Source: Chrysoperla carnea
Taxonomy: Eukaryota > Arthropoda > Insecta > Neuroptera > Chrysopidae
Direction of reading: 5' to 3'
DNA length: 64,000 nucleotides
Assembly: GCF_905475395.1 (NCBI RefSeq)
Contig: NC_058339.1
Location: 42,851,172-42,915,171, forward strand
In this document: one piece after another, positions 23,589-35,993 of the stretch
How positions within the stretch are numbered: position 1 is the stretch's first letter
Layout of the letters: every line of letters starts with the position of its first letter
The notes under the pieces: model-generated
What the model was told of the DNA's origin: nothing
Databases searched by the model: none
What the model saw: only the letters and a program-made list of their open reading frames with translations
Made by a program: the position numbers and the translations under genes

Positions 23589-24151
23589 AAGTGCAAACAA
23601 ACAATTGACTGAGTTAATTGTTGAAATACCATATATAGGCAGTGTTGATTACTCTGTCACATTACACATACATACATGTCACACATATTTAACTGATATA
23701 GCCATAACATACATACTATACAATTTGCGCATAATTTGCGCTCTCACGGGTAAACAGTGATGTTAACGAAAAAATATTTCAAAAAAAAGTGGTTTTTGTT
23801 TTTTATAAGGAACATTTTTCACATTTAAAGTTTTGTTCTATCTCTAACGGTTTACAAGATGGGTCCTACGCAACCAAGTACCAATTAACCTATGTTGCTC
23901 ATTTACGAACTTTTTACGTCTTGAGCACGCTATAAAAATTTCAGCTAGATATCTCTTTTCGTTTTTGAGTTATCGTGATGACAAACGGACAGACAGATGA
24001 CAGACGACAGACAGACAACCGGAAATGGACTAATTAGGTGATTTTATGAACACCTATACCGAAATTTTGTTCGTTGCATCAATATTTTTAAGCGTTACAA
24101 ACTTGGGACTAAACTTAGTACACCTTTGTTTATTTCATATACATAGTGTAA
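23589..24151 (+). repeat. Dispersed repeat family A, copy 2 (near full length)
   Basis: Runs from AAGTGCAAACAAACAATTGA through CCATATATAGGCAG, CTCTCACGGGTAAACAGTGA, GATGGGTCCTACG, TTTTTGAGTTATCGTG, a GACAGACAGAC stretch and CGGAAATGGACTAATTAGG, to TTTTTAAGCGTTACAAACTT and an ATACATAGTG end. It is one of the two best copies for defining the family, about 560 bp. Confidence 0.75.
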
Positions 24152-26985
24152 AAAGTTAACCAACAAGAAAAGAATAATTGAAAAATGTATTAAAAAGTAA
24201 TCAAAGCTTTTATGAGAAAGTACTCCTACCAATATCAGTAACTTCCTGATTAATAATTTATCTTCATTTAGGATTACTATATATTGCCACCAAGATTTTC
24301 CCTTTTCATATTTTAAGACTTCTTTTTTCGTTTTTTTTTTTTTTTTTTTAAGTTCAGAATTACAGACATCTCAATATCATTTACTGTAAAAGAAAGTTTA
24401 ATGTACGTAAGGAAATTTTATTTAACATTGATTTAATTTCAGAGGTCACTTTACTAACAAATTATGAATTTTATTTATATGTTAATGTTAATGAATTTAT
24501 TTTTATTGTGCATACATTAACATAAATTGTATGGGTATAATCAAAGTACTATTATTTTATCTATGGGTATAATAGATAATTTATTATAAACAGTACCTAC
24601 CACAACGGTGGACAGTACTGCAATATCATCCCATTTATTATAAAACTGACACTAACAAACTTCACTATAACGAGTCTATCTACCAGGTGTATTAGAATAA
24701 ATCGTCAATAATCAAAGGTTCAGAACTAAAGCGTTTGTAACTATGTAAATTAGAGCAGGCGCTGGATGAGGCTGAGTGTGCAAAATATGAGAACCGCATT
24801 TTGTCAATTGATTGTTGTTCAGAAAAGCTTATAGATTAATATTCTGGATCTTGCCTGAAACGCTATTGGTCCAATTTTTGCATACTTTCTCCCCCTTCAC
24901 AGAAACACTAAAATGACATTTTTTGAACTAAGTAAAAGTTACTCTATTTTCTTTGGGTCATTTAACATCAAAAAGGTTCTTTATGATTTTTTCGATAAAA
25001 TGTTGCTACTTTTAAAGGTAACAATTCTTTTTTGCTGTATCTTTGTTTAACAGTTTATTGCATATGGAGCAAATTTTGTTCTATATGTAGCTATCAATTT
25101 TAAGAAATAGATCAACTTATCATTTAAAAACTGTTCAAGATTCAGCAAAATAATTTTAAAAAAAGCTTAATAAGCAAAATCTTTCTTAAAAATTCCAAAA
25201 AACTTTTGTTCAAAACATTTTTTCAAAAATCCAATAAATACGGAATAAATGCGCAACGGTGGCAATATGTTCGTTTCGTTGACTATTTGTTCAGGTACAC
25301 CCTGTAAATAACGTTAAAACATACCCTAAAATAAAATTATATAATTTCGTGGTTATAATAAATCTTTCATTAACAAGGATGTAGGTACTATTTCATTAAC
25401 GATATATTATAAACATATTTGATATAAGAACAAATTGGAAAACATATAGAAGTATTACTGGATTTATAATAACAAAGCTGTTCTTGAGCTACAAAAAATT
25501 AAGGCCAGAAACGGATTGTGGATAGCTCGGCAAAAAAAAATTAAAAACTAGAGCACTAATGTGAAATATATTGTCGATGAAGTCACTTGTACCACGCATT
25601 TTTGAGAGCGTATATCTATAGCTATATTTTGAATAAAAACGTTTCACTTTAAAAATATCAACAAATATTGAAATTTTTTTCGAATTTTTTCGTTTGATCA
25701 TTTATTTACTGACGGATTGGATTTTTGACGTCTACTTCAAGTTTTATCTGGGTACATCCATCAAATACTTAACCTTGAATGTCTTCAACTAATTTCGATA
25801 ATCGAGATTTATCACCAGAGAGTTATCTTAGAAAAAAATTTTCGTCTTAATCCAACAAAATGGGAAATAATAAGTTTAAGGCGTTTAACAATCTGTGTAT
25901 CTGTTTAATAAAGATTCAGGTAAATAGGTTTTTTAAAGATTATTTAAAAAAATTATATTAAAGATTTTAAGAGCTTTTTTGAAATATAACAACATTCCAC
26001 ATTTAAAAAAAAAATAACAATATTTTTAACTTGCTATTTCTAAGCATTAAAAATTTTGGAGTGTGATGCTTCGGTAACATCTAAATAACAAAATATCAAA
26101 ATTTGCATGCAAGTTCTCCTCTTAATTTGGCGTAAGAAATAGTATAACATCATTCCAAAGATTTAAGTATTAAGAATTGAATTAGAAGACAAAAAAATCG
26201 TTAATTTAAACTGTAGTATGTAGTATCTCGAAATTATCAGAGTTTAGGCAAAAATCTCTCTTGCAAATTTTGACTTTCTTAAGATTACGCACACAATTTG
26301 ATGGTTCCGTCAAACACGGGAGACGTAATGCCAAACTTGGCCCTTTTTAATGTGGCATCATGAATTGAACACCCAGCTAGAGTGCCAAATTTATGAATCA
26401 GCCAACAACGCGATATTTTCCATAATCAAATACCTTCTTCGCCTGCTCTAATAATATAATTATTTATGAATAAAGCTTGATTTCCAAAATTATTTGGTTT
26501 GTGAAGAAAGATAGGTTAAGATATGAAAGGTTATTATTATTTAATAATCTTGCATACATTTATGGTTTGCGGCTTGTGAAATTCAATTGAATGCTATTTT
26601 CATTTGCCTTTTAAAATTAAAAATTTATATCCACGATCTTTATTATAATGGAAAATATTTTAGTAGAAAAGGGTTTTGTTTTTATACCTACGTTTGATTT
26701 GATTGATGTACATTAGGTTTCAATTTTCGATCATAAATTTTATTATTTACTTTCATTATTTATATAGATGTCAAGTATACTGAAGTATAATCGACCCTTC
26801 TGAAAAAATGGTTAGTAAAAATATTTACTTAAAGATTTTATTTTTTTACTATAGGGAACATTATTATAGAATTTATATGATTGATTCATTGAAAATCCTA
26901 CACAATCCTACACTATTTAGAGAATTCCAGCAACAGCATCAATTGAAAGTTTTACTCGGAGCGAATGAGACTTATTTTTGCCAGG
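24152..26985. other. Intergenic, no supported gene
   Basis: AT-rich sequence with a T-run near 24331-24349. Several open frames are present and none is supported. A lone ACACCCTGTA motif near 25289 resembles a transposon terminus, but its partner was not found. Confidence 0.55.
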
Positions 26986-27470
26986 CAGTGTTGATTACTC
27001 TTTCACATTACACATACATACATGTCACACATATACCACTAGTTCGATTTACATCTAGGCATATAAATATCGCGAGTATGACAAAGTAAATGCGTTAAGC
27101 AATGCATCTAAGTAAGAGATATTATAGATGTTATATGAAATTGCAAAAAAAGACTTGTATCGTGGCTTCGATGTCTTTTCAGCTATACAACAGTTCTTCT
27201 GTTGTGTGTCTGCATAGAGTGGGAGAGAACACATATATATAATACTGCTCACTTAGATGCATTATATAAAAATTTCAGCTTGATATGTTTTTTCGTTTTT
27301 TAGTTATAGTGATGACAGATGGACAGACGACAGACAGACAGACCGAAAATGGACTAATTTAATGATTTTATGAACACCTATACCTAAATTTTGTTCATAG
27401 CATCAATATTTTTAAGCGTTTCAAACTTGGGACAAAACTTAGTATACCTTGGTATATTTCATATGCATAA
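26986..27470 (+). repeat. Family A, copy 3, interrupted
   Basis: The 5' piece (26986-27065) has CCAGGCAGTGTTGATTACTC and the ACATACATACATGTC block. The 3' piece (27265-27470) has TTTCAGCTTGATATG through TTTTTAAGCGTTTCAAACTT. Between them sits a segment flanked by AATGCATCTAAGT (27101) and its inverse (27250), which looks like a small nested inverted-repeat insertion. Confidence 0.55.
27090..27262. mobile_element. Small nested inverted-repeat insertion within family A
   Basis: The ends read AATGCATCTAAGTAAG on the left and the inverse CTCACTTAGATGCATT on the right. It separates two parts of a family A copy. About 170 bp, no coding capacity. Confidence 0.4.
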
Positions 27471-27494
27471 ACTAAAGTACATAAACAAAAAATC

Positions 27495-28377
27495 GAAACA
27501 AATTTATGGTTTCTGATTTGGATAAAACTTAGTATATAAGGTAATTTTGACCCAAAAAGTCCAAAAATCGTATTCATTTGATGATTGGAAGCATAGTTTT
27601 TGAAATATAACCCATTATCCCATATTTTGGCTCGATATCTCCGAAACTAGTTTCCTAATCGTTATATTAATACGATTTTTGTAAATTATGGGTCAAAATT
27701 ATCTTATAAACAGAGTTTTATCGAAATTGGAGCCAACATTTTTTTTTTTCGATTTTTTCGATTTTTGTAAAGGGGTACCCCTTAAAAAAATTCCAAAAAA
27801 TCGAAAAAAATTTATGGTTTCTGATTTGGATAAAACTTAGTATATAAGGTAATTTTGACCCAAAAAATTCAAAAATCGTATTCATTTGATGATTGGAAGC
27901 ATAGTTTTTTAAATATAACCCATTATCCCATATTTTGGCTCGATATCTCCGAAACGAGTTTCCTAATCGTTATATTAATACGATTTTTGTAAATTATGGG
28001 TCAAAATTATCTTATAAACAGAGTTTTATCGAAATTGGAGCCAACATTTTTTTTTTCGATTTTTTCGATTTTTGTAAAGGGGTACCCCTTAAAAAAATTC
28101 CAAAAAATCGAAAAAAATTTATGGTTTCTGATTTGGATAAAACTTAGTATATAAGGTAATTTTGACCCAAAAAATTCAAAAATCGTATTCATTTGATGAT
28201 TGGAAGCATAGTTTTTGAAATATCACCCATTATCCCATATTTTGGCTCGATATTTCCGAAACTAGTTTCCTAATCGTTATATTAATACCATTTTTGAATT
28301 TTTTGGGTCAAAATTATCTTATAAACAGAGTTTATCAAAATCAGAGACAAAAAAATTTTCTCGATTTTTTCGATTTT
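27495..28377. repeat. 308-bp tandem array, nearly three units, each palindromic
   Basis: The landmark CCATTATCCCATATTTTGGC recurs at about 27612, 27920 and 28228, a period of 308 bp. Each unit is itself close to an inverted repeat, centred on GGGGTACCCC (27773 and 28080). The flanks GGGTCAAAATTATCTTATAA and AAGGTAATTTTGACCC mirror each other. The array is joined on both sides to family A sequence. A related half-unit lies near 59170-59290. Confidence 0.8.
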
Positions 28378-28690
28378 GTATAAAGATGGGTCCTACGGAC
28401 CCAAGACCCAATTGACCTATGATCCTCATTTACGAACTTGACCTCACTTTTTACGTCCTGAGTACGCTGTAAAAATTTCAGTTTGATATCTTTTTTCGTT
28501 TTTGAATTATCGTGTCCACAGACGGACGGACGGACGGACGGACGGACAGCCGGAAATGGACTAATTAGGTGATTTTATGAACACCTATTACAAAATTTTT
28601 TTCCTAGCATCATTATTTTTAAGCGTTACAAACTTGGGACTAAACTTAATATACTATGTATATTTCATATATACATGGTATAATAATATA
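28378..28690 (+). repeat. Family A, copy 4 (3' two-thirds)
   Basis: Starts at GATGGGTCCTACGGACCC immediately after the 308-bp array. It includes five or six GGAC repeats near 28514-28538 and ends in CATATATACATGGTATAATA. The 5' third found in other copies is replaced by the array. Confidence 0.7.
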
Positions 28691-29701
28691 ACTGTAAAAT
28701 TGATTTTACCATATATCAAATGTGCATTATTTTGTTAGATAAAAGGTTAATCATTTTGCGTTTTTGAAACTTTACCTCCTCCAAACTTAACGTAATGTTT
28801 GAAACTGTAATATGGTATAGCAACTTAATAACAAAAGGTTTTAGGTTGAATAAGTATAATTTATAAAACAATACACAATTGTCAGCTTGTTTATTTTTAG
28901 TTTATTCGAGAAAAATACTAGTTTTAAAATTAGTCTCAAGTCAAACTGCATTTTCATAGAATACCATCATGTCTTCATTTTCATAGAATACCTGCTGTAC
29001 TTAGAATATCTGTACAGAAGATTTTTTATTCTAAGCGCTGCATCTTAGGTTACTCTAGTCTAGTTAAGCAAAATTTAGGAAATTAACGTGCAACATTATT
29101 ATAAACCATTTTTCAGAACCATTTTGTAATACCATATTTTCAATCTATAAAAAAAATAGTCGTTATTTTATGACTCGTTCAATATGCCTCTATCACTTTT
29201 ATTTTATATCATCATAAAATTTCAATTGTATGTACTATTTAATTTTTACTTACATAGTACTTTTTTCATGAATGCTATATTTATAATAAAAAACTAAATA
29301 ATGAGTAATATAAAAATAAGAATGGAAGCACTGAGTATTTATCGTTTTTACTATTTCATAAATTCCAATATGGTTTTTCCCAAAAGAATTGACATTTGAA
29401 AACACAAAACCCCAATTTTTTTAAAGATTACAATAATTCCTTGATTTTAGACATGGATTTATCAACATTTGTAAACAAACATATTTATAAATAATCGTAT
29501 TATGCTAAGAAAAATATAAGCGAAATTAAAATGCCTTTTTGTACAGCAACAATTGGTATTCACAAATTACCAAAATTTACTTTTGTATTCCGGAAATTTT
29601 AAAAGGTATAAACCCGCTGAAATCTTATCTCTTCAATTTTAAGGGCAAAAAACGTGTTTTTTACCACGTATATCAAGTTAAAACTTAAAAACTTTCTACC
29701 C
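28691..29701. other. Intergenic, no supported gene
   Basis: AT-rich sequence. A short direct repeat (TTTTCATAGAATACC) occurs near 28951 and 28978. No gene. Confidence 0.55.
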
Positions 29702-29858
29702 CAGTCTTTCTCAAAGTGGGCGATAACACCTTTTGCGGCAGACAGGGGGCGATAAGGCAAATTTGTTTGTGATAAGACTGACTTAACAGGCTTTGGGGCG
29801 ATGAAAAATAATTGATTCTTGAAGTGGGTGGTAGATGAAATAAGTTTGAAAACCTCTG
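29702..29858. mobile_element. Short hAT-like non-autonomous element
   Basis: The ends are CAGTCTTTCTCAAAGTGGG and the inverse-type AAGTTTGAAAACCTCTG, typical of the CAG-to-CTG hAT termini with a TTCTCAAA motif. The 8-bp flanks TTCTACCC and TTTTATGC match at 5 of 8 positions, so a decayed target duplication is possible. A further CAGTGTCCGATCCAGGG at 29866 resembles another hAT terminus without a visible partner. Confidence 0.5.
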
Positions 29859-30198
29859 TTTTATGCAGTGTCCGATCCAGGGAGGGACGAGCCGGACAAC
29901 CACTCCGAGCGGCATATAGTAATCTCGATAATCGGGAATCAATAAGAACAAGGCTATTCCGAAAACTGAGATTGTATTGAAAAATTCGTCATAATTTAAA
30001 AATCAAATAAAACAGTGAAAAATAACATTGAAATCTACGAATTTAAGTTGACATATGCTTGCAACTCGAAAAATAAGTTTTATCGATAAAAACGCTTAAA
30101 GGAAATAATGTTGGGCATACAGGCGCACATCTTACGCAGACATAAACCGTGATTTAGGTTTTCAAGCTCACTCTACTCCATAACTGGTAATCGATAAA

Positions 30199-30549
30199 TG
30201 AACACTTTAAATTAGAAAGTTGTTATTGATTAAAAAAGTAACACTATTCGAACATTTTTCGTTCGTTGGACAAAAACGGACTGAAAAATTTTACCAAATT
30301 TTTTTTTTTTTTTCAACAATGTTATTTCGTATAATTGTTTCTACGAAATCTAGGCACTTTTCAACAACAAAAATTCCAATAAATCCAATAAAAAGTAGTT
30401 TTTCTGTAAAGTCCATTATAGATCAAATTGAATGAAAAAAAAAAAACGCACATAAAGCTGAATTGTTATCAATCACTGTCGAAACTATTCGGTTTACAAA
30501 AAAATGTTTGCGTATTCATAAAGAACAACTTTCTAATTTAAAGCGTTCA
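30199..30549. mobile_element. MITE, 351 bp, 26-bp terminal inverted repeats
   Basis: The left end TGAACACTTTAAATTAG continues as AAAGTTGTT. The right end is its inverse with a single mismatch (AACAACTTTCTAATTTAA then AGCGTTCA). No coding capacity beyond a spurious frame. The arm motif CAACTTTCTAATTTA also occurs alone near 53309 and 53969. Confidence 0.65.
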
Positions 30550-31362
30550 CCTAATGTATGACAGCTATGAATTGAGTGAGGTTTTAATTGAACCTGAAAA
30601 CTTAGTCCGAATTCGATGCTGGTAACTAATATTTTTCATTTGAAGCATTTTCCTGAATTTATTTATCGAGTTTCAAGCATATTCAACTTTAAAAAAACAT
30701 CCTGTATATGGTAAGAGTGAAAAGGGCGGCAAAATAGCAAGATCGGAACCTGGTTCTATCCAAATATACACGTTCGTTACTTGTGGTACGCAAATGTGTC
30801 ATAATCTTTGTATAAACATATTTTATTATATATATTACCATATTAAGATGAATTTATCTCTCTTGAAATTGCATTTCAGTGTAAGTAAATAATAATAATA
30901 TGATAATGAGTTTATCTACTTTTAATACGAATATTGGATATAAAAGTTTTAAAACTTGTGAAATAAATAATCCCTTAGCCGCAATAGAGTATGCAAAAAT
31001 CGGTGAGCAAATTTTTTATTATTTCAATGCCCAAGTTACAAAGAAAAAGTACCTAACTGTTCTTTTTTCCTTTACTCCTATAGTAGTTTAGAATTTACGC
31101 CTAACAGCCTAGAGATGAATGCAATTTGGGTGTCAGTTCACAAAGCGTTTCATGGAAAAAAACGCAATACTAAAGATAAGATACATATTTTGAGTCGATT
31201 TCTGTTTTGCAAGGATATCTTACGATTATAATAACATTTTTTACCATTTAAGACAAAATGATTTTATTCAAATTCCAATACTTAAAATTTTCAACTTTTC
31301 CAATTCCTTTATTCGTCATTTTTTTATAAGTTTAAATTAAAGTCATAGGTGTAATTAAAACA
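30550..31362. other. Intergenic, no supported gene
   Basis: AT-rich sequence. A small frame at 30900-31091 is unsupported. Nothing recognised. Confidence 0.55.
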
Positions 31363-31864
31363 CGTGAAAGCAAACAATTGAATGAGTTAATTGTTGAAAT
31401 ACCCGGTATAGCAAGTGTTGAATATCAATGTTTGCAGTATTTTTATAGATTAGAAGAGTTCAAAAAACCAACGCAATTATGGCGCTATATTTGGATTTCG
31501 AAAAAATTTTTAAATTTTTTCAACTCCCTATCTTTTACAGATTTGGTAAAAATAAACACCAAAGTTTTGTCCTAATTTGCACTCTCACGGGTAAACAGTA
31601 ATGTTTACGAAAAAAATGTTGCCATATTAGTTTTTTTTATAAGAAACATTTTTTACATTTAAACTTTTGTCCCATCTCTAAAGCTTTACAAGATGGGTCC
31701 AACGGACACAAAACCCAATTGACCTTTGTTAATCATTTACGAACTCACTTTTTACATCCTGAACAAATTTCAAGTTGATATCTCTCTTTTTTGAGTTATC
31801 ATGATTATGGACGGACGGGCAGACGGCCGATCAGCCGGAAATGGACTAATAAGGTGATTTATGC
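31363..31864 (+). repeat. Dispersed repeat family A, copy 5
   Basis: Runs from GTGAAAGCAAACAATTGAAT through AAATACCCGGTATAG, CTCTCACGGGTAAACAGTAA, GATGGGTCCAACGG and a GACGGACGGGCAGACGG stretch. It stops at GGTGATTTATG, so the 3' end is truncated. Confidence 0.65.
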
Positions 31865-32689
31865 AATTTCGTCTTTTATTTTCATAATTTCGAATGAAAC
31901 AAGTTTAATTAAATGTTATTTTTCAATAATTTTTATTTGACATTTGCTATATCAATTACATGTAAATAATTGAAAATAAGTCACAACAGCCTCCTTTAAA
32001 TTCAAAATTATCCACTGTGATCGCAGGCTTCGATCTGATTCTCCTAACTATGACTACGCATAGAGTAAATAGACTCCCGTCGAAATGTTTGATTGCTCTT
32101 CATCAAGTTATCTGGTTTTGAATCCCAGAACAATATCTATACAATACTATGCATTTTATGTACGAATGCTTTAATCGTTTAAACAAAGACCTTCCTCTCT
32201 AGATAACCTAAAATCGAGTAATCTAAAAGAATAAATCCACTCATATGATTTTGGTTATGTAAAATCAGCAAGCTTCTTTTTAACAAACCATATTTTGTAT
32301 AAAGTTTAAAATTAATGTTTGTATGTATTTAACATTTTAATGAATTTTTGATTTTTACAAAATATATAAGCAACTGCACAAGGCGAATATATAAGTTCAT
32401 AATTATATTATTTGCCACAGGCGAATATAATTATTTTAAATAGTACAGTAGGAAAAATAGTAAAGTAAGTGTATGAAGGAATGGTAGATGGTTTTATTAA
32501 AAAGCTACGGATTTAAAAATTAGCCTTTAAATATAAAACTACCATTGAGACGGACTTTGATGAGCTAAAAGATTCTTTCACAGAGACGAATATACGCCAT
32601 GGAAAGTTTTATCAAGATTAGAGGGGTAAAAATGCAGAATCCTAAAGAAATGTCTTAATTATCAGTTTTTTGTTGGTTATACTGTATGC
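31865..32689. other. Intergenic, no supported gene
   Basis: AT-rich sequence. GGCGAATATA occurs twice near 32382 and 32420. Nothing else. Confidence 0.55.
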
Positions 32690-32920
32690 TTTTTAAATCA
32701 TTTCCCATAGTACATCAAAAAGTATGAGAGAGTACATATAAATTAAGCAATGTGCATAACGAAAGATACTTACTATTATTTGTCTGCTTGCATGTTTGTA
32801 TTGCTACTGTTCACAAAGCTTGCATTGCAAGTAGACATAGTATCTTTTTTATACACAATGTACCTATATGTACTCTCTCACACTCATTGATTAACGTAAT
32901 ATGGGAAATGGTTTAAAAAA
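32690..32920. mobile_element. Hairpin MITE, about 230 bp
   Basis: The left arm begins TTTTTAAATCATTTCCCATA and continues with GAGAGAGTACATATA and AGATACTTACTAT. The right arm mirrors these blocks (ATAGTATCTTTTTTA, TATATGTACTCTCTC, TATGGGAAATGGTTTAAAAA). The arms meet at a short centre near 32800. Non-coding. Confidence 0.65.
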
Positions 32921-33534
32921 CAAATTGTGTGTTTCCTATGTTTTATTTTATGGTACATAAATTAAAATTATTATAGCTAATAAATAATAATAATAAAGAG
33001 TGCTAATTTATTAAAGGATTTTATATTCTCGCAAAATTCCACTCATTATTATATTTGTAAGTTTTCTTTTTAACAATTTATCTCAAACGCTGGAGAAAGC
33101 GGGCATCACTATCAAGTTCCTATCCCGGATTAAAAACAAAGACCCGGGGCTGAAATTGATATTCAGATAGAAAAAGCAAAAATCAATTTGAGTTGAGTTT
33201 GCGCGACAAATCAGGGATTCGTCATTCCTTGCATTGAAAATTGTTCAGCTCCCTGTTGTTCCCGACTGTAAAAATTTCCGTAGAAGAAAAATTTTTTAAA
33301 CAAAAACTTGACCACGACTGTCAAACACTACCTATACTTTGCTTTATAGTCTTAAATCATAAATAAGAAAAAAAAATTGAATTCAAAAAATTTTTTTAAC
33401 GTTTGTGTCCTTGTGATTTTCTGAATAAAAAATATAATTCTAAAGAAATAATAATTCATATTTAATAGCAAAATTATAAAAATATTTAGCACATGCAAAT
33501 AAATTAATGCATTACTTAAAAATAGTAAAAAAAA
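32921..33534. other. No supported gene
   Basis: A less AT-rich patch near 33085-33150 contains CTATCCCGGATTAAAAAC and GACCCGGGGCTGAAA. A mirror motif, TTTCCAGCCCCGG, occurs near 33626. I could not resolve this into an element. Confidence 0.45.
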
Positions 33535-34398
33535 CTACACCATGGGAATAAAATCTACTGCTAATAAAACAAAGCTAAATTTTACTTAATTGTAACGTAT
33601 ACCACAGCAGGTGTTAGAATTATGTTTCCAGCCCCGGCATGATAAATGGATAGTATTTTTTAAATAAAGCATTTATTAAAACAAGGAAAATGATGACGGT
33701 GTAAGAAATCAAAATATGATGATAGGTACAACGTAGAGAATACTTAGTCCAGCGAAGTTATATCTTACAATTTAAAATTTTCACGGTTTTTATGAAGTTA
33801 ATTATTAAAAGTATTTAAAGCTCCTTACCGAAATTCCTTCTGAAGTATCCTCTCTGAATACTACGATAGTTGAATGGTACGAGAGCATTGCAAAACAAAT
33901 GTCTGAAATATAATGCACCTAATGTAGTTATTTCTTCAATTTATTTTCTACCGGACATAATTATTTTCGTTCGCATAGTTGCCATAGCATAAAAGTTACT
34001 GTCTCTAAGCCGCCTCTTCTACTAAATAAGTTTGTTACAATTTACTATTAGTTAAATTTTTTTGAATAAATCTCAATTGTGTACGAGCAGGTACAGTAGA
34101 CACTACAGACATCTGTGTGCATACTATTATCAATGATGTAGCACTCTTACTAACATTGACCTATTTCAAATAACTTTTCCCAGGCGTTCACTATATTTTA
34201 TCTATATGTGCTGGCGTTAGGAAAAAGAACTAATGACACTAATGTTTTGAATTCTAAATGTGTACGTTAGTAAAGACATAATAATTAAATTAGTATAACT
34301 ACGTACCGTGCCGTATCAAATTGGAAACCATTAAGATTTTCTCCAGCGAACTTCCTGTAAAACCATGGGACTTGAACCAAATCAAATATTGATTGCAT
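33535..34398 (-). CDS. Candidate small three-exon gene, 63 aa (weak)
   Basis: On the minus strand a frame starts at ATG 34398 (MQSIFDLVQVPWFYRKFAGE) and meets a donor at 34306 (CACG then GTACGT). A second exon, 33902-33829, has acceptor ATATTTCAG and donor TTTCG then GTAAGGAG, and keeps the phase (HLFCNALVPFNYRSI). A third, 33560-33535, follows TTTTATTAG and ends at TAG (AVDFIPMV). The three pieces join without a phase break. A further acceptor, TATTTTAG at 34419, would place the start in a second exon. The product is unknown. The plus strand of 33800-33925 is also open (LTEIPSEVSSLN), so either strand or neither may be real. Confidence 0.28.
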
Positions 34399-34439
34399 TA
34401 TGTTAACAGGAAAGTTGACTAAAATAATATTCTCTATCC

Positions 34440-35448
34440 GCTTCAAATTCAATTACAAAGTAAAAACTTTTCTATGTAAAACAAATACTTAATTGTGGAT
34501 ACAGGATTTAAGAAAATCAATTTAAAAAAAAATCAATGTCGGGAATATTAAGACTAATCAAGTAAGAGTTAAAATAACAGCGCCATGTTTAGTCAAAAAT
34601 TACTTAGTAATTAAAATATTATGATGCTAATAATTTATCGGAGTAATGAATGAGAATTAATTCAAAGATAAACATTTTAATCGTATTTATTTACAATATA
34701 AACCTCGACGAAAATGAATTAAATCATTTTTACAAAAAATATACATGAATTAATTATTACAAAATAATCAACTAAAAACAAAGTTATGTACCAAAAGAGA
34801 AATAAATTTTCTGGCTTCTTTTCAACTCATCAATCATTGTTAGAATCGACATTTACATGTACAACAATTAATAAAAAATAACATTTGGCGGAGACATTTA
34901 AAGAAAGTATTTCTAAATAAAAATTAATAAATTTATAGTACATTAATATATTTCTTCTTTTTGTAAACTTGGAAACAATAATTTTGGTATAAAATCTAAA
35001 GAATAAGGCAATTTTTGCTTTTTTAATAAATTGAATTCAAATTTTCATCAAAGGTAACTATATTCCAATAATTTTTTCCCTTTTTTTGTAACCAGCACAA
35101 ATAATTTAATGTATGAGATCGTTGTTTAATTCAAATGCTCTCTATTTGTCTGACATCACTCAATACACAATTTTTTTGCTTGGAATATAGATAACTCAGT
35201 GCTACCACATTTTCTATAAAATTTAATGGCTTTTACATTCGAAACTTACAACGTAATAAATTTTTAAAGACGCACCTATGATATCACATTTAGTGGCGAA
35301 AAAACATATGAAAATTTATGTTTTTTCTTTAGTTTCCGCTGAATGGCAGCTCTGAATTTGTAATGATGAAAAATGTAGTTTCTATTTTAATTTACTACGA
35401 AAGAAAATTGCGCATTATTAAAAAGTTTACATATCATATTTTTTCATA
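34440..35448 (-). other. Probable Tango1 3' UTR and intergenic spacer
   Basis: After the Tango1 stop at 35449 there is AT-rich non-coding DNA. Minus-strand poly(A) candidates are ATTAAA at 35227-35222 and 35110-35105, and AATAAA at 34691-34686. I cannot choose between them. Confidence 0.4.
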
Positions 35449-35993
35449 TCAAACAAATTCGTTTGAATTTAAATTAGTTTTCGATCGATTTGTCGGTCGT
35501 TGTTGATCTATTGGTCGAAAACTTTGCCTATTTTCCCAATCTTTCACTTGATCTGTATGTGGTGGTGGCAACGGTGCAAATGGTGGCGGTGAACGATGTC
35601 GATAATTATTGTCATTGTCGTATAAATTATACATACGATCACGAATAGGGGGACTATCACGATCTTGATCATATGGCGAAAACGTTCGCGGAGGTGAAAA
35701 TGTATTAGGTGGAGGTGGTGGTGGTGAGGACATTCTACCTAGCGGCGGTGGCCTCCGGTCCCCAGGGAATAATGTTGGTGGTGGTGGCATGAACGGTACT
35801 CCTGGAGGCGGTGGGGGCATGAATGGTAAAGCACCTGGTGGCGGTGGAGGTGGTGGAAGACCCATAAAGTTGATTGGCGGAGTCGTAGGCATGTTGTCCC
35901 GATGAGGAAATAATAATGGTGATGATACTGGAGGCTCGATCATGTGGATAGGCGATGTACTTATATCGCCATTCAATGGTGGTGAAACTACCC
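35449..35993 (-). CDS. Tango1: Tango1 exon 6 (proline-rich COPII-binding tail)
   Basis: The acceptor is TTATATTTTAG. The exon starts RVVSPPLNGDISTSP and encodes a Pro/Gly/Met-rich tail with repeated PPPPPP runs, a charged stretch (YDQDRDSPPIRDRMYN), and a C-terminus ending NEFV at a TGA (35451-35449). In TANGO1 proteins such proline-rich repeats bind the COPII coat subunit Sec23. Confidence 0.9.

Noticed and set aside
33085..33640. Mirror motifs CCCGGGGCTGAAA and TTTCCAGCCCCGG as the ends of an element
   Set aside because: Their orientation points outward from the interval, and no target duplication is visible.
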